Position numbers and translations under genes: made by a program
Source: Alphaproteobacteria bacterium MarineAlpha5_Bin9
Lineage (GTDB): Bacteria > Pseudomonadota > Alphaproteobacteria > HIMB59 > GCA-002718135
Reading direction: 5' to 3'
Assembly (NCBI GenBank): GCA_002937895.1
Contig: PTKV01000006.1
Coordinates: 1 to 64,000, forward strand
DNA length: 64,000 nucleotides
Shown: positions 8,295 to 16,486 of the stretch, one piece after another
Position numbering within the stretch: the stretch's first letter is position 1
How the letters are laid out: every line of letters starts with the position of its first letter
The notes under the pieces: generated by a model
Databases searched by the model: none
What the model saw: only the letters and a program-made list of their open reading frames with translations
What the model was told of the DNA's origin: nothing

Positions 8295-9209
8295 ATGACA
8301 ATATACCTTCCTATAGCAGAAATGAACGTAAATGTTATTGTAATAATTCTCATAGGTATGCTAGTTGGAGGACTTTCAGGATTATTTGGAGTAGGAGGGG
8401 GTTTTTTAATGACACCCCTATTAATTTTTTTAGGTATACCACCTGCTGTAGCAGTTGGAACTGAAGCTCCTCACGTTTTAGCTGCGTCTGTTTCAGGAGT
8501 GATAGCTCATTGGAGAAAAAAAAATGTAGATTTTAAAATGGGAACTGTGCTTTTAATAGGTGGTGTTATTGGTTCAACAGTAGGAGTGAACATTTTTAAA
8601 TTAATTAGAATTTACGGACAAATAGATTTTGTAATACAATTATTGTTTGTAATTTTCTTAGGATTAATAGGTTTTTCTATGGCTTTTGAAAGTGCAAGAA
8701 CAACCATAAGAAAATATAAAACAACTTCTAATATTAGAACAAAATTACATCAACATTCGTGGATACATGGTTTGCCCTTAAAAGCTAGATTTCATAGATC
8801 TAAGTTATATATAAGTATAATTCCCCCTCTTTTTATTGGCTTTATTGTAGGTAATTTATCTGCACTAATGGGAATTGGAGGAGGTTTTATTATTATACCA
8901 GCGATGGTATACATTTTAGGCATGTCTACAAATGTAGTTGTAGGCACTTCTTTATTTCAAATAATCTTTGTAACTGCTAATTCAACTATATTCCAATCCT
9001 ACTTAAATCAAACAGTGGACATTGTTCTGGCAATTTTAATGATAATTGGTGGAGTAGTAGGTGCTCAAATTGGAGCTAGAATAGGAAATAATCTCAAAGG
9101 AGAATATTTGAGAGGCTTTTTAGCTCTTTTAGTTTTGATGGTTTGTACAAAAATTATAATTGACTTAACTTTAACGCCAAAGGATATATATTTTCTTTTT
9201 TTTAAATGA
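8295..9209 (+). CDS. TSUP (TauE/SafE) family permease, probable sulfite/anion exporter
   Basis: Integral membrane protein with about eight hydrophobic segments and the duplicated TSUP signature: GLSGLFGVGGGFLMTPLL in the first half (residues ~25-45) and SALMGIGGGFIIIPAMV in the second (~195-215). TSUP proteins export sulfite or sulfonate-derived anions. In alphaproteobacteria a TSUP gene commonly accompanies a TIGR02186 protein; here both are present but separated by the apr genes. Export of sulfite made during organosulfur breakdown is the likely role, inferred from neighbours. Substrate cannot be fixed from sequence. Confidence 0.88.
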   Translation: MTIYLPIAEMNVNVIVIILIGMLVGGLSGLFGVGGGFLMTPLLIFLGIPPAVAVGTEAPHVLAASVSGVIAHWRKKNVDFKMGTVLLIGGVIGSTVGVNIFKLIRIYGQIDFVIQLLFVIFLGLIGFSMAFESARTTIRKYKTTSNIRTKLHQHSWIHGLPLKARFHRSKLYISIIPPLFIGFIVGNLSALMGIGGGFIIIPAMVYILGMSTNVVVGTSLFQIIFVTANSTIFQSYLNQTVDIVLAILMIIGGVVGAQIGARIGNNLKGEYLRGFLALLVLMVCTKIIIDLTLTPKDIYFLFFK

Positions 9210-9228
9210 TAATAAATATTAGTTTGTT

Positions 9229-9720
9229 ATGAAAATATTAATTTGTGGTTTACCAGGATCAGGAAAAACTTGGCTAGCAGAAAGATTAGTAAAACGTCTA
9301 AAAAATTGTGCATGGTATAATGCTGATATAATAAGGAAATACTCAAACGATTGGGATTTTAGTAATGAAGGAAGAATTAGACAGGCTAAAAGAATGAAAA
9401 CATTTGCTGATTTTGAAATTATAAATGGTAGATGGGTTGTATGCGATTTTGTTGCTCCCACAAAAAAATCTAGGGATGCTTTTTCTGCTGATTATATTAT
9501 CTGGCTTGATACTATAAATCAGGGAAGAGTTGTAGATGCTAAAATTAAAGAATTACAAAATATAGAAAACTTACCTTTTAATGCTAATGAACTTTCAAAA
9601 AGTAAAGAGTTTGATGATACTAATAAGATATTTGAACCTCCAGATAAAATTGATAAACATATTAATAAATTTTTAGATGATAAAGAAATTGATCAATTAG
9701 CTAGAGAAATAGTAAGCTAA
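9229..9720 (+). CDS. adenylylsulfate kinase-like P-loop protein
   Basis: A small kinase with Walker A GLPGSGKT (residues 6-13), a YNADIIRKYSNDWDFSNEGR segment matching the APS-kinase D-G-D-N-I-R region, and CDFVAPTKKSRD matching the FISPxxxxR(D/E) motif. APS kinases phosphorylate adenylylsulfate to PAPS; 163 aa is somewhat short but complete. It lies between the TSUP gene (19 nt upstream) and the apr genes and converges with a 116-aa unknown by a 4-nt stop overlap. APS is also the product or substrate of AprBA, so this enzyme could draw on the same pool. No ATP sulfurylase is in the window. The exact substrate is inferred. Confidence 0.75.
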   Translation: MKILICGLPGSGKTWLAERLVKRLKNCAWYNADIIRKYSNDWDFSNEGRIRQAKRMKTFADFEIINGRWVVCDFVAPTKKSRDAFSADYIIWLDTINQGRVVDAKIKELQNIENLPFNANELSKSKEFDDTNKIFEPPDKIDKHINKFLDDKEIDQLAREIVS

Positions 9721-10067
9721 AATATAGTAGCTCCAAAAATTTTAATCTGATTTTCTTCATTTCCTATTACCAATCTTCCTAAAAAATCTCCTGGGATTTT
9801 ATTACTTCTTTGCCTATATAAAACAGTTACGAAGTTATTTCTTCTTAAGCAGCCAATAAAATCAGAATTTTCTGATAAATTAACAAGTAAATCACTATTA
9901 GCCCATTGTTTGCCAAGCTCTACTTCATTGGCCCCATATAACATTTGCGCAGAAAAATCTTTAGTAAAACAACTGTAATTTTTTTGATTCGAGCTTTTAA
10001 CTAAATTTGACCATAGAGGATTTGCAATTTCAGATATTTCTTTATCTGATTTTTCCAAAAGATTCAT
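9717..10067 (-). CDS. uncharacterised protein downstream of aprA (116 aa)
   Basis: I do not recognise a family. The protein is soluble, with no signal peptide or membrane segment; it has an acidic, helical first half (EKSDKEISEIANPLW) and a basic/hydrophobic second half (FIGCLRRNNFVTVLYRQRSN, GDFLGRLVIGNEENQIKIF) that looks like beta strands. Two Cys (in YSCF and IGCLRR) are not in a metal-binding pattern. It starts only 2 nt after the aprA stop, so it is very probably the last gene of the aprM-aprB-aprA operon, suggesting an accessory role in Apr assembly or sulfite oxidation (inference). Confidence 0.7.
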   Translation of the reverse strand: MNLLEKSDKEISEIANPLWSNLVKSSNQKNYSCFTKDFSAQMLYGANEVELGKQWANSDLLVNLSENSDFIGCLRRNNFVTVLYRQRSNKIPGDFLGRLVIGNEENQIKIFGATIF

Positions 10068-10069
10068 TT

Positions 10070-11923
10070 TTAAGATGCCTCTTTTTCTTCATTTATTATA
10101 TGATACACAGGCATTTTTTCCATTGTGAACTTTCCAGTTTTTGGATCTCTTCTTGAAACAGTAAGACAGTGCCAGTTTTCGTCATCAAGCTTCATATGAT
10201 CACCTCTATAATAATAGCCTGGCCAGCGTGTTTCCTTTCTAAATAAAGTGTGTTCGGTTACACATTGAGAAGTAAGAGTTCGATGCTTTAATTCCCATGC
10301 ACGCATAAGTTGATGATAATCTTCGGCTCCTACATTTTCTAAATCTTCTTGCAACCATTCTAATAATTCTAAACCTTTTTTAAGTGTATTTTCATTTGTC
10401 ATATAATTAAAGGAAATACCTCCTACATATTCATCCATAATTTTTTGAAGACGTTGTAGGCCTTGTATCGGTAATATATAACTTGGAGATACAGTTCCTG
10501 CGGTAATTTCATTTCTACCAACTTGATAATTTTCAAGAGGTTTATATATGACTTCTCTAAAGTTTTCACACTGAGAATCACTTATATTTATACTTTCAGC
10601 TTTATGATCTTTAATATACTTTACTGCAGCTTTTGCTGCTAATCTACCTTCTGTAAAAGATCCTGAAGAAAATTTATGAGCACTACCACCTACAGTATCA
10701 CCTGCTCCAAAAAGACCGTCAACAGTAGTCATTCGATTATATCCCCAAAAATATTCCTCAGGAGAAAGATCTTCAGGTCCACTTACCCATGCTCCAGAAC
10801 ATGTAGCATGAGAACCCATGACATAAGGTTCAGAAGTAGTTAATTCTGGATTTTGGTATTTTGGATCAATATTTTGTGAAGCCCAAACTACTGCTTGACC
10901 AACCGTCATTCCTAGAAAATTTTCCCATCCAACAGTTTCTAAATGAGGATCTTGAAAAGCTTCTTTAGTAACCATGTGAATAGGCCCGCCTCCAGACATA
11001 ACTTCTTGAATAAAAGCATGATTACGAAGACATGTAGGAGTAGGATGATGATCAATATATTCACCTACTAGTTTTTTTGTTTGTTCATACCACTTCTTTT
11101 CATAATTCTCACCATTTGCATTTTGAGTATAAGTTTTTAAATGTAAAAAATAAGCTCCAACAGGTCCATATCCATCTTTAAATCTACATAAAACGATGCG
11201 ATTTTCCATTTGTGTCATTTTTGCTCCAACAGCGATAGGTAAAGCATAAGCTGAACCATTACTCCAAGGCGCATACCAAGTTCTACCCATACCCTCTCCA
11301 ACTGCTCTAGGTTTAAAAATATGCGAAGCACCTCCTGCTGATACAATTACAGCTTTAGCCTTGAAAACATGGTAATTGCCTGTTCGCATATTAAAACCAA
11401 CAGCTCCTCCAACTCTATTTTCTTCATTTTCATCCATCAATAGGTGAGTTATCATTACTCTATTATAAATTTTATCTGCAGATTTTTTTGCAGCTTCTGC
11501 TACAATTGGTTTGTAACTTTCTCCATGAATCATTATTTGCCATTTTCCCTCTCGCTGATACCTACCAGTTTCTTTGTTTCTCATCATAGGCAAACCCCAC
11601 TCATCAAACATATGAACTGTTGAATCAACATGTCTAGCCATATCATAACCTAAGTCTTCACGAACAAGACCCATTAGATCATTGCGTGCATAACGGACAT
11701 GATCTTCTGGTTGGTTTTCATTCCATTGCATTCCCATATAACAATTGATAGCATAAAGACCTTGGGCCACCGCCCCACTTCTATCAATATTAGCTTTTTC
11801 AACACAAACTATTTTTAAATCTCTTCCCCAATGCCTTGCTTCAAAAACAGCACCTGTTCCAGCCATTCCTCCACCAATAATTAATATGTCACAATTTTCA
11901 TAAACAGTTTTATTTTTAGGCAT
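10070..11923 (-). CDS. aprA: adenylylsulfate reductase alpha subunit AprA
   Basis: FAD-containing catalytic subunit interconverting sulfite + AMP and adenylylsulfate. The N-terminal dinucleotide-binding motif DILIIGGGMAGTGAVFEARHW and ..VCVEKANIDRSGAVAQGL are typical of AprA within the fumarate reductase flavoprotein family; a FAD-domain GLFGAGDTVGGSAHKFSSGSFTEGRLAAKAA motif lies near 415. C-terminal helical domain complete; 617 aa matches the family. It follows aprB by 2 nt and aprM. With a membrane anchor and no dissimilatory sulfite reductase genes nearby, the oxidative direction (sulfite oxidation) is favoured, as proposed for marine SAR11-type alphaproteobacteria. Confidence 0.95.
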   Translation of the reverse strand: MPKNKTVYENCDILIIGGGMAGTGAVFEARHWGRDLKIVCVEKANIDRSGAVAQGLYAINCYMGMQWNENQPEDHVRYARNDLMGLVREDLGYDMARHVDSTVHMFDEWGLPMMRNKETGRYQREGKWQIMIHGESYKPIVAEAAKKSADKIYNRVMITHLLMDENEENRVGGAVGFNMRTGNYHVFKAKAVIVSAGGASHIFKPRAVGEGMGRTWYAPWSNGSAYALPIAVGAKMTQMENRIVLCRFKDGYGPVGAYFLHLKTYTQNANGENYEKKWYEQTKKLVGEYIDHHPTPTCLRNHAFIQEVMSGGGPIHMVTKEAFQDPHLETVGWENFLGMTVGQAVVWASQNIDPKYQNPELTTSEPYVMGSHATCSGAWVSGPEDLSPEEYFWGYNRMTTVDGLFGAGDTVGGSAHKFSSGSFTEGRLAAKAAVKYIKDHKAESINISDSQCENFREVIYKPLENYQVGRNEITAGTVSPSYILPIQGLQRLQKIMDEYVGGISFNYMTNENTLKKGLELLEWLQEDLENVGAEDYHQLMRAWELKHRTLTSQCVTEHTLFRKETRWPGYYYRGDHMKLDDENWHCLTVSRRDPKTGKFTMEKMPVYHIINEEKEAS

Positions 11924-11925
11924 TA

Positions 11926-12396
11926 TTAATAGTACACTCCTTTTTTAAAAGAATTTTTGTCAATTGTTGGAAGTTCTTTTTTAGTATTTAAACCCTCAGG
12001 TTCAGAATATAATATTTGAGAATTTATTTCTCCTTGATTTGGCTTTTCTACTTCAGATAATTTTGGAATATGCTTACCCCATGGTTTTGTAGTAATAGGA
12101 GATACAAAATTTTTAACAGTCCCATTTCTAAATTTTATCTTCCAAGAAATTGTTCCTTTTTCTTCTTCTCTCAAAACCCTTACACTATGACCCATTGGTG
12201 CAAAATCAGCATAACCTCTTACATCTATTGCATTTTGTGGGCATGCTTTTACACAAGAATAACACTCCCAACAAAAATTAGGCTCAATGTTTACTGCTCG
12301 TCTTATAGTTTCATCTATATGCATTATATCTGATGGACATATATCAACACAATGGCCACAACCATCACATCTAGTCATGTATACAAAAGTTGACAT
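11926..12396 (-). CDS. aprB: adenylylsulfate reductase beta subunit AprB
   Basis: Electron-transfer subunit of Apr. Two [4Fe-4S] ferredoxin motifs sit in the first 55 residues: CDGCGHCVDICP and CWECYSCVKACP. These are followed by the AprB-specific DVRGYADFAPMGHSVRV segment and a C-terminal tail that wraps the alpha subunit in known structures (family knowledge). Length 156 aa is normal. It lies 84 nt after aprM and 2 nt before aprA on the minus strand. Confidence 0.96.
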   Translation of the reverse strand: MSTFVYMTRCDGCGHCVDICPSDIMHIDETIRRAVNIEPNFCWECYSCVKACPQNAIDVRGYADFAPMGHSVRVLREEEKGTISWKIKFRNGTVKNFVSPITTKPWGKHIPKLSEVEKPNQGEINSQILYSEPEGLNTKKELPTIDKNSFKKGVYY

Positions 12397-12480
12397 TTTA
12401 TTTACCCTCTTTCTTCATACTTTTTGTAAATTTATTTATAAAAAAGTTAATATGTTTGTTAAAAAATTTATATTTCATAA

Positions 12481-13272
12481 TTAATAATGCTTAGGAGCCT
12501 CTCGTTTAATTCCTAATCCAAATTTCTTTGGTTTATCTGCTGGCATTGGTAAATTATCCCTCGAACCATCTGCCTCTGCTAAATTCTTTTGAATTGCAGC
12601 CCCTGGTTTGTAAAACATATGAGCAAATTTTGACCAATAAACTCCTCCGAACAATATTAGATTAGATATTGAAAACAATATAAAAAAAATAATATTAAAA
12701 AGATAAAAATTAATTGACTGAAAAAATGACCAAATTAAAGCTAATACCGAAGTTTTTACTAAAGATAAAACAAATAAGTCTGCCTTTACTATTCTATACC
12801 AGGGATACGCTTCTGCAAAAACATCAACTCTGAGAAAAAACCAAAACCAAGATCCCCCTAAAAATGTCATAAATGCACCTAAGTGCCAAAGAATTGGAAA
12901 AACTGGATTAGTTGTTATATTAGATGAAGTATAGAAAAAAATCATAATTATAGAGGTAGTCCAAAATATTAAAGTACCATACATTCCTAATAAATGCGCA
13001 ATTCTTCTTTTGCCTCCTAATTCAGAAGTGGTTAAAATATCTTTAGAAACTGTTTTAACAATTATACTAGTTTTTTCTAAGCTACCTGGATTTCTAATTG
13101 CTGATTTTTTTGCTTTTTTTGAATTTTCAAAGAAATATTTTACATTTTTCTTATGAAGCATATCTAAAATAGTACCTACAATTACAAGAAGTATCATTAA
13201 AACTACAAAAGATTTCATAAAAATAGGTGAGGCAAATGTTGAAATTTCAAAAAAAGGATTGGTAGTAATCAT
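12481..13272 (-). CDS. aprM: AprM-like membrane anchor of adenylylsulfate reductase
   Basis: A membrane protein with about five hydrophobic segments (residues ~17-37, ~100-118, ~125-145, ~160-185, ~190-212) and conserved His in HLLGMYGTLIFW, LWHLGAF and SKFAHMFYKP, plausible haem or quinone-site ligands. Gene order aprM-aprB-aprA identifies it as the anchor thought to pass electrons from AprBA to the quinone pool in sulfur-oxidising lineages. A strong AAGGA ribosome-binding site precedes ATG 13272. The cytoplasmic C-terminus ends GLGIKREAPKHY. Function rests on context and general architecture. Confidence 0.85.
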   Translation of the reverse strand: MITTNPFFEISTFASPIFMKSFVVLMILLVIVGTILDMLHKKNVKYFFENSKKAKKSAIRNPGSLEKTSIIVKTVSKDILTTSELGGKRRIAHLLGMYGTLIFWTTSIIMIFFYTSSNITTNPVFPILWHLGAFMTFLGGSWFWFFLRVDVFAEAYPWYRIVKADLFVLSLVKTSVLALIWSFFQSINFYLFNIIFFILFSISNLILFGGVYWSKFAHMFYKPGAAIQKNLAEADGSRDNLPMPADKPKKFGLGIKREAPKHY

Positions 13273-13492
13273 AAAAGTTCCTTCATCTTATTTAATTCGA
13301 TCACAAATTGTAGTAATATTTAATGAACTTTTTTAACATATCAATTATATGAAGGATACTTATATTTACTTATTTCAACTTAAAAAAAAGAAAAGATTTA
13401 TAATGAAATCTAACAATAATAAATGTAAGAATATTGATTTGGGATGGTTTTTGTTGAATCCAAGTATTTGTTTAGCATATAATGTAAAAAAG
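13273..13492. promoter_or_regulatory. divergent region between aprM and the TIGR02186 gene
   Basis: About 220 bp lies between the aprM start and the favoured start of the TIGR02186 gene, the widest such space in the window. Promoters for the apr operon (minus) and the TIGR02186-usp-pyrE unit (plus) should be here. CCTTCAT at 13280 and ATGAAGG at 13349 form a 7-bp inverted repeat, but the first is simply the aprM ribosome-binding site. An open frame in phase with the downstream gene covers 13349-13492, so part could be coding if an earlier start is used. Confidence 0.35.
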
Positions 13493-14257
13493 ATGATTTA
13501 TGAGAAAAGAAAATTTTATATATTTTTTATTTTTGCATATTTTTTGGTATTTGAGAGTTTATTAGCTGAAAAAATTTATTTTAATTTATCTGAAGAAATT
13601 ATTGAAGTCAAAACAGATTTTAGTGGTAAAGAAATAATTATTTTTGGAATAACTGAGACTGCCTATGATACCATCCTTGTTTTAAAAGGACCAAACAAAA
13701 AAGCCAATTTGTCAATAAAAGAGAGATTATTTGGCTTCTGGATTAAAACTAAAAATTTTTCTTATCAAAATATTCCAAACATTTTTTTTATAGCTTCCTC
13801 TTCCCCTATAGAAAAAATTTTAGAAGATAAAATCATTAGAGAAAAAGGTCTTACATTTAAATATTTTAATATAAATGAAATTAATAAACAAAATGAAACA
13901 AATACTAAATTATTTGAAAATAATTTATACGAATGGGATCGAAACCTTATTAGAAAGCAAAAAGAAAATGATCTTTATAAAGAATATGAATTAGAAATTA
14001 TAGATGACAAATTATTCCAAGCAAGATTTTTTTTCCCCCCAACTGTTGTTACAGGTGAATATAAAATAAAAGTTTTTCAAGTCTTAAATAAAAAAATTAT
14101 TTCTGAGGATGATAAAAAAATTATTATTAAAAAAACTGGTATAGGAAATCAAATATCTAACTTTGCTATCAACCAACCATTAATTTATGGTATAATATGT
14201 ATAGCTTTATCAGTTGGTTTAGGAATTTTTGCAGCAACTGTATTTAGGAGATTTTAA
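13493..14257 (+). CDS. TIGR02186-family (sulfite-locus associated) membrane-anchored protein
   Basis: Probably exported: the Met at 13493 begins a clean signal sequence (MIYEKRKFYIFFIFAYFLVFESLLAE). This leads into a beta-rich domain (IIIFGITETAYDTILVLKGP, FFPPTVVTGEYKIKVFQV) and one C-terminal transmembrane helix (LIYGIICIALSVGLGIFAATVF) with a short RRF tail. This architecture matches the alphaproteobacterial TIGR02186 family, usually next to TSUP exporters; molecular function is unknown. The ORF track begins 144 nt upstream at 13349, but that extension precedes the signal peptide and lacks family character. Six nucleotides separate it from the usp gene. Confidence 0.75.
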   Translation: MIYEKRKFYIFFIFAYFLVFESLLAEKIYFNLSEEIIEVKTDFSGKEIIIFGITETAYDTILVLKGPNKKANLSIKERLFGFWIKTKNFSYQNIPNIFFIASSSPIEKILEDKIIREKGLTFKYFNINEINKQNETNTKLFENNLYEWDRNLIRKQKENDLYKEYELEIIDDKLFQARFFFPPTVVTGEYKIKVFQVLNKKIISEDDKKIIIKKTGIGNQISNFAINQPLIYGIICIALSVGLGIFAATVFRRF

Positions 14258-14262
14258 TAAAA

Positions 14263-14727
14263 ATGAGTGATCGTTATATTCTTGTTGTAGCAGATGGAAG
14301 TTCAGAAATGAGAGTAGCTTTAGAATATGCTTGTGCAAGATCTAAAAAAACTGACCGAAAAATCATAATAGCAAGCTTTATAGAACCTTTTGATGTTCTT
14401 ACTACAAAAGGTGTTAAAGAAATCATGCAAAACGAAGCTAGAGAAGAAGCTGAGTTAAAACTTCAAAAAGCTTCTGCGATTGTTAAACAAGAAACAGGCC
14501 AAACTCCTGTTCTTCATTTGCGAGAAGGAAAAATTATAGATGAGTTAATTTCTTTGATAGAAGAAGAAAAAAATATCAATGTAATAGTTTTAGCAGCAAA
14601 TGTTGATGATAAAGGACCTGGGCCCATTATTAGCGATCTTACAAGCAAAAACTATTTTAGATTGAGAATTCCAGTTATGATAGTTCCAGGAAATTTCACA
14701 AAAGATCATATCTCTTTAATAACTTAA
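14263..14727 (+). CDS. universal stress protein family (UspA-like)
   Basis: A 154-aa single-domain USP: begins with the hydrophobic strand YILVVADGSSEMRVALEYACARS, and ends with the ATP-site region IVLAANVDDKGPGPIISDLTSK and the final strand RIPVMIVPG. The usual G-x2-G-x9-G(S/T) ATP-binding motif is only loosely conserved (DDKGPGPIISDLTSK), so nucleotide binding is uncertain. It is tightly spaced after the TIGR02186 gene and 1 nt before pyrE, suggesting one transcript. Confidence 0.85.
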   Translation: MSDRYILVVADGSSEMRVALEYACARSKKTDRKIIIASFIEPFDVLTTKGVKEIMQNEAREEAELKLQKASAIVKQETGQTPVLHLREGKIIDELISLIEEEKNINVIVLAANVDDKGPGPIISDLTSKNYFRLRIPVMIVPGNFTKDHISLIT

Positions 14728-14728
14728 A

Positions 14729-15376
14729 ATGAAAATTAGTTATCAAGAAGAAGTAGCTAAAATTTTATTAGATATAGAATCAATAAAATTTTCATTTAAT
14801 AATCCTTTTATCCTTACTTCTGGAGAAAAAAGTCCGGTTTATGTTGATTGTAGAAAAATTATTTCGTTTACGAAAGAAAGAAATAAAATTTTAGATATAG
14901 CTGAAGATTATATCAAAAAAAATAAACTTAGTTTTAACATTTTAGCTGGAGGAGAAACTGCTGGTATTCCATATGCATCTTTTCTTGCAGAAAGACTTCA
15001 AAAGCCTATGGTCTATATAAGAAAAAAGAGTAAAGGATTTGGCAAAAATAAACAAATAGAAGGAAGTTTTAAGAAAAAAGATAAAGCTATTTTAATTGAA
15101 GATTTATCTACAGATGGCGCAAGTAAAGAAATATTTGTTAATGCAATGAAAAATGAAGGGTTAATAGTTAAAGATATATTTGTTATATTTTATTATAATA
15201 TATTTAAATTATCAAAAACAAGCCTATCAAAATTAGATGTAAAAATTCACTATTTATGTACATGGAAAGATGTTTTAAATGTTATTAAAGATAATAATAT
15301 AATTACAAAAGCTAATCAAATTAATTTAAATGATTTTATATATGATCCAATAAATTGGAGAAAAAAAAATGGATAA
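14729..15376 (+). CDS. pyrE: orotate phosphoribosyltransferase PyrE
   Basis: Converts orotate and PRPP to OMP in pyrimidine synthesis. The substrate-binding N-terminus (FILTSGEKSPVYVDCRKI), the LAGGETAGIPYASFLAERL loop, YIRKKSKGFGKNKQIEG and the PRPP-binding AILIEDLSTDGASK motif (near 125-140) are all visible. Length 215 aa is typical. Its stop overlaps the next ORF by 8 nt, suggesting coupling with the cytidylyltransferase-like gene. Confidence 0.95.
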   Translation: MKISYQEEVAKILLDIESIKFSFNNPFILTSGEKSPVYVDCRKIISFTKERNKILDIAEDYIKKNKLSFNILAGGETAGIPYASFLAERLQKPMVYIRKKSKGFGKNKQIEGSFKKKDKAILIEDLSTDGASKEIFVNAMKNEGLIVKDIFVIFYYNIFKLSKTSLSKLDVKIHYLCTWKDVLNVIKDNNIITKANQINLNDFIYDPINWRKKNG

Positions 15377-15815
15377 TTTAGTTTTAGTTAGTGGTGGATT
15401 TGATCCTTTACATAGTGGACATATAGCATTAATTAATGAAGCTGCAAAACATGGGGAAGTAATTGTTCTGTTAAATTCTGATAATTGGCTACGCAATAAA
15501 AAAGGAAAAGAATTTCTTTCATTTAAAGAAAGAAAAATAATTATGAATTCAATTAAAAAAGTTATTGATGTAATCGGCTTTGATGACACAGATAAAACAT
15601 GTATAGATGGTATAAAAAAAACTATAAAAAAATATCCTGATAGAGTAATAAAGTTTGCAAATGGAGGCGATAGAAATAACAACACAACCCCTGAAGTAAC
15701 CTTTTGTTTAAAAAATAATGTTGAAAATTTATGGGGTATTGGTGGGGATTTTAAAATGAACTCAAGCTCATGGATTTTAGAAAACTGGACAAAAATTAAG
15801 GGAAAAGTCTCCTAG
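15369..15815 (+). CDS. cytidylyltransferase-like (RfaE/HldE domain II type) protein
   Basis: A 148-aa stand-alone nucleotidyltransferase domain. GGFDPLHSGHIALINEA holds the HxGH active-site motif (HSGH), followed by LLNSDNWLRNKKGKEFLSFKERKIIMNSI, which matches the HldE/Aut family. A late NNVENLWGIGGDFKMNSSSWIL replaces the usual ISTT/SSST region. Likely transfers a nucleotide to a phosphorylated sugar or small alcohol; substrate unknown. It overlaps pyrE by 8 nt and converges with pdxH by 20 nt. Confidence 0.82.
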   Translation: MDNLVLVSGGFDPLHSGHIALINEAAKHGEVIVLLNSDNWLRNKKGKEFLSFKERKIIMNSIKKVIDVIGFDDTDKTCIDGIKKTIKKYPDRVIKFANGGDRNNNTTPEVTFCLKNNVENLWGIGGDFKMNSSSWILENWTKIKGKVS

Positions 15816-16401
15816 ATTTCCATTTATTTTTTAAAATTCTAAATTCAACTCTGTCATGCAATCTGAACTCTATATCTTGCCAAAATTCAAATAATACTGG
15901 TTTTATTTTAAAACCAGACCAGAATGATGGTCGAGGAATTCTTTTATTTTTAAATTTTTTTTTATATTCAACAATTTTCATTTCTAAATCTTTTCTATTA
16001 TTAAGTTTTGAAGATTGGGAGGATGCCCAAGCTCCTATTTTACTAATTTCTTGTCTTGTATCAAAATATTTATCAGCTATTTCATCATCTATTAAAGAAG
16101 CTGTTCCTTCAATTCTGATTTGCTTTAAGATACTTTTCCAGTAAAAATTTAAAGCTACTTTATTATTAAATTTTATGTCCTTTCCTTTATGACTTTCAAG
16201 ATTTGTATAAAAAACAAACCCAGTTTTATCATAAGATTTCATTAATACAATCCTGGAACTTGGTTTTACACCTTTACTTATGGTAGATATATTCATCGCA
16301 TTTGGATCATTTATCTCATTAAGTTTTGCTTTTAGATACCATTTGTTAAATAAATCATAGGGATTTTCATTTAAATCAATAAAATTTTTTCTTTGCTTCA
16401 T
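15796..16401 (-). CDS. pdxH: pyridoxamine 5'-phosphate oxidase PdxH
   Basis: FMN enzyme oxidising pyridoxine/pyridoxamine phosphate to PLP. It has ENPYDLFNKWYLKAKLNEINDPNAMNISTIS at the N-terminus, SRIVLMKSYDKTGFVFYTNLESHKG (FMN site), IRIEGTASLID, and the conserved C-terminal end FEFWQDIEFRLHDRVEFR...WKSRRLFP. The track starts at 16458, but the 19 extra residues are not family-like; ATG 16401 (MKQRKNF) gives 201 aa, close to the usual size. Divergent from fabI across about 85 bp. Confidence 0.95.
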   Translation of the reverse strand: MKQRKNFIDLNENPYDLFNKWYLKAKLNEINDPNAMNISTISKGVKPSSRIVLMKSYDKTGFVFYTNLESHKGKDIKFNNKVALNFYWKSILKQIRIEGTASLIDDEIADKYFDTRQEISKIGAWASSQSSKLNNRKDLEMKIVEYKKKFKNKRIPRPSFWSGFKIKPVLFEFWQDIEFRLHDRVEFRILKNKWKSRRLFP

Positions 16402-16486
16402 ATTTTTGTTCGTTTGTTTGTTTAAGTTAGTATATAAACACATAAAAATTAAAAACAAGAATGAGATAATTTTTAGGAATATAGCA

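Noticed and set aside
13280-13355. CCTTCAT/ATGAAGG inverted repeat between aprM and the TIGR02186 gene
   Set aside because: The left arm is the aprM ribosome-binding site and the right arm a similar AAGGA sequence; too short and too far apart for a confident operator.
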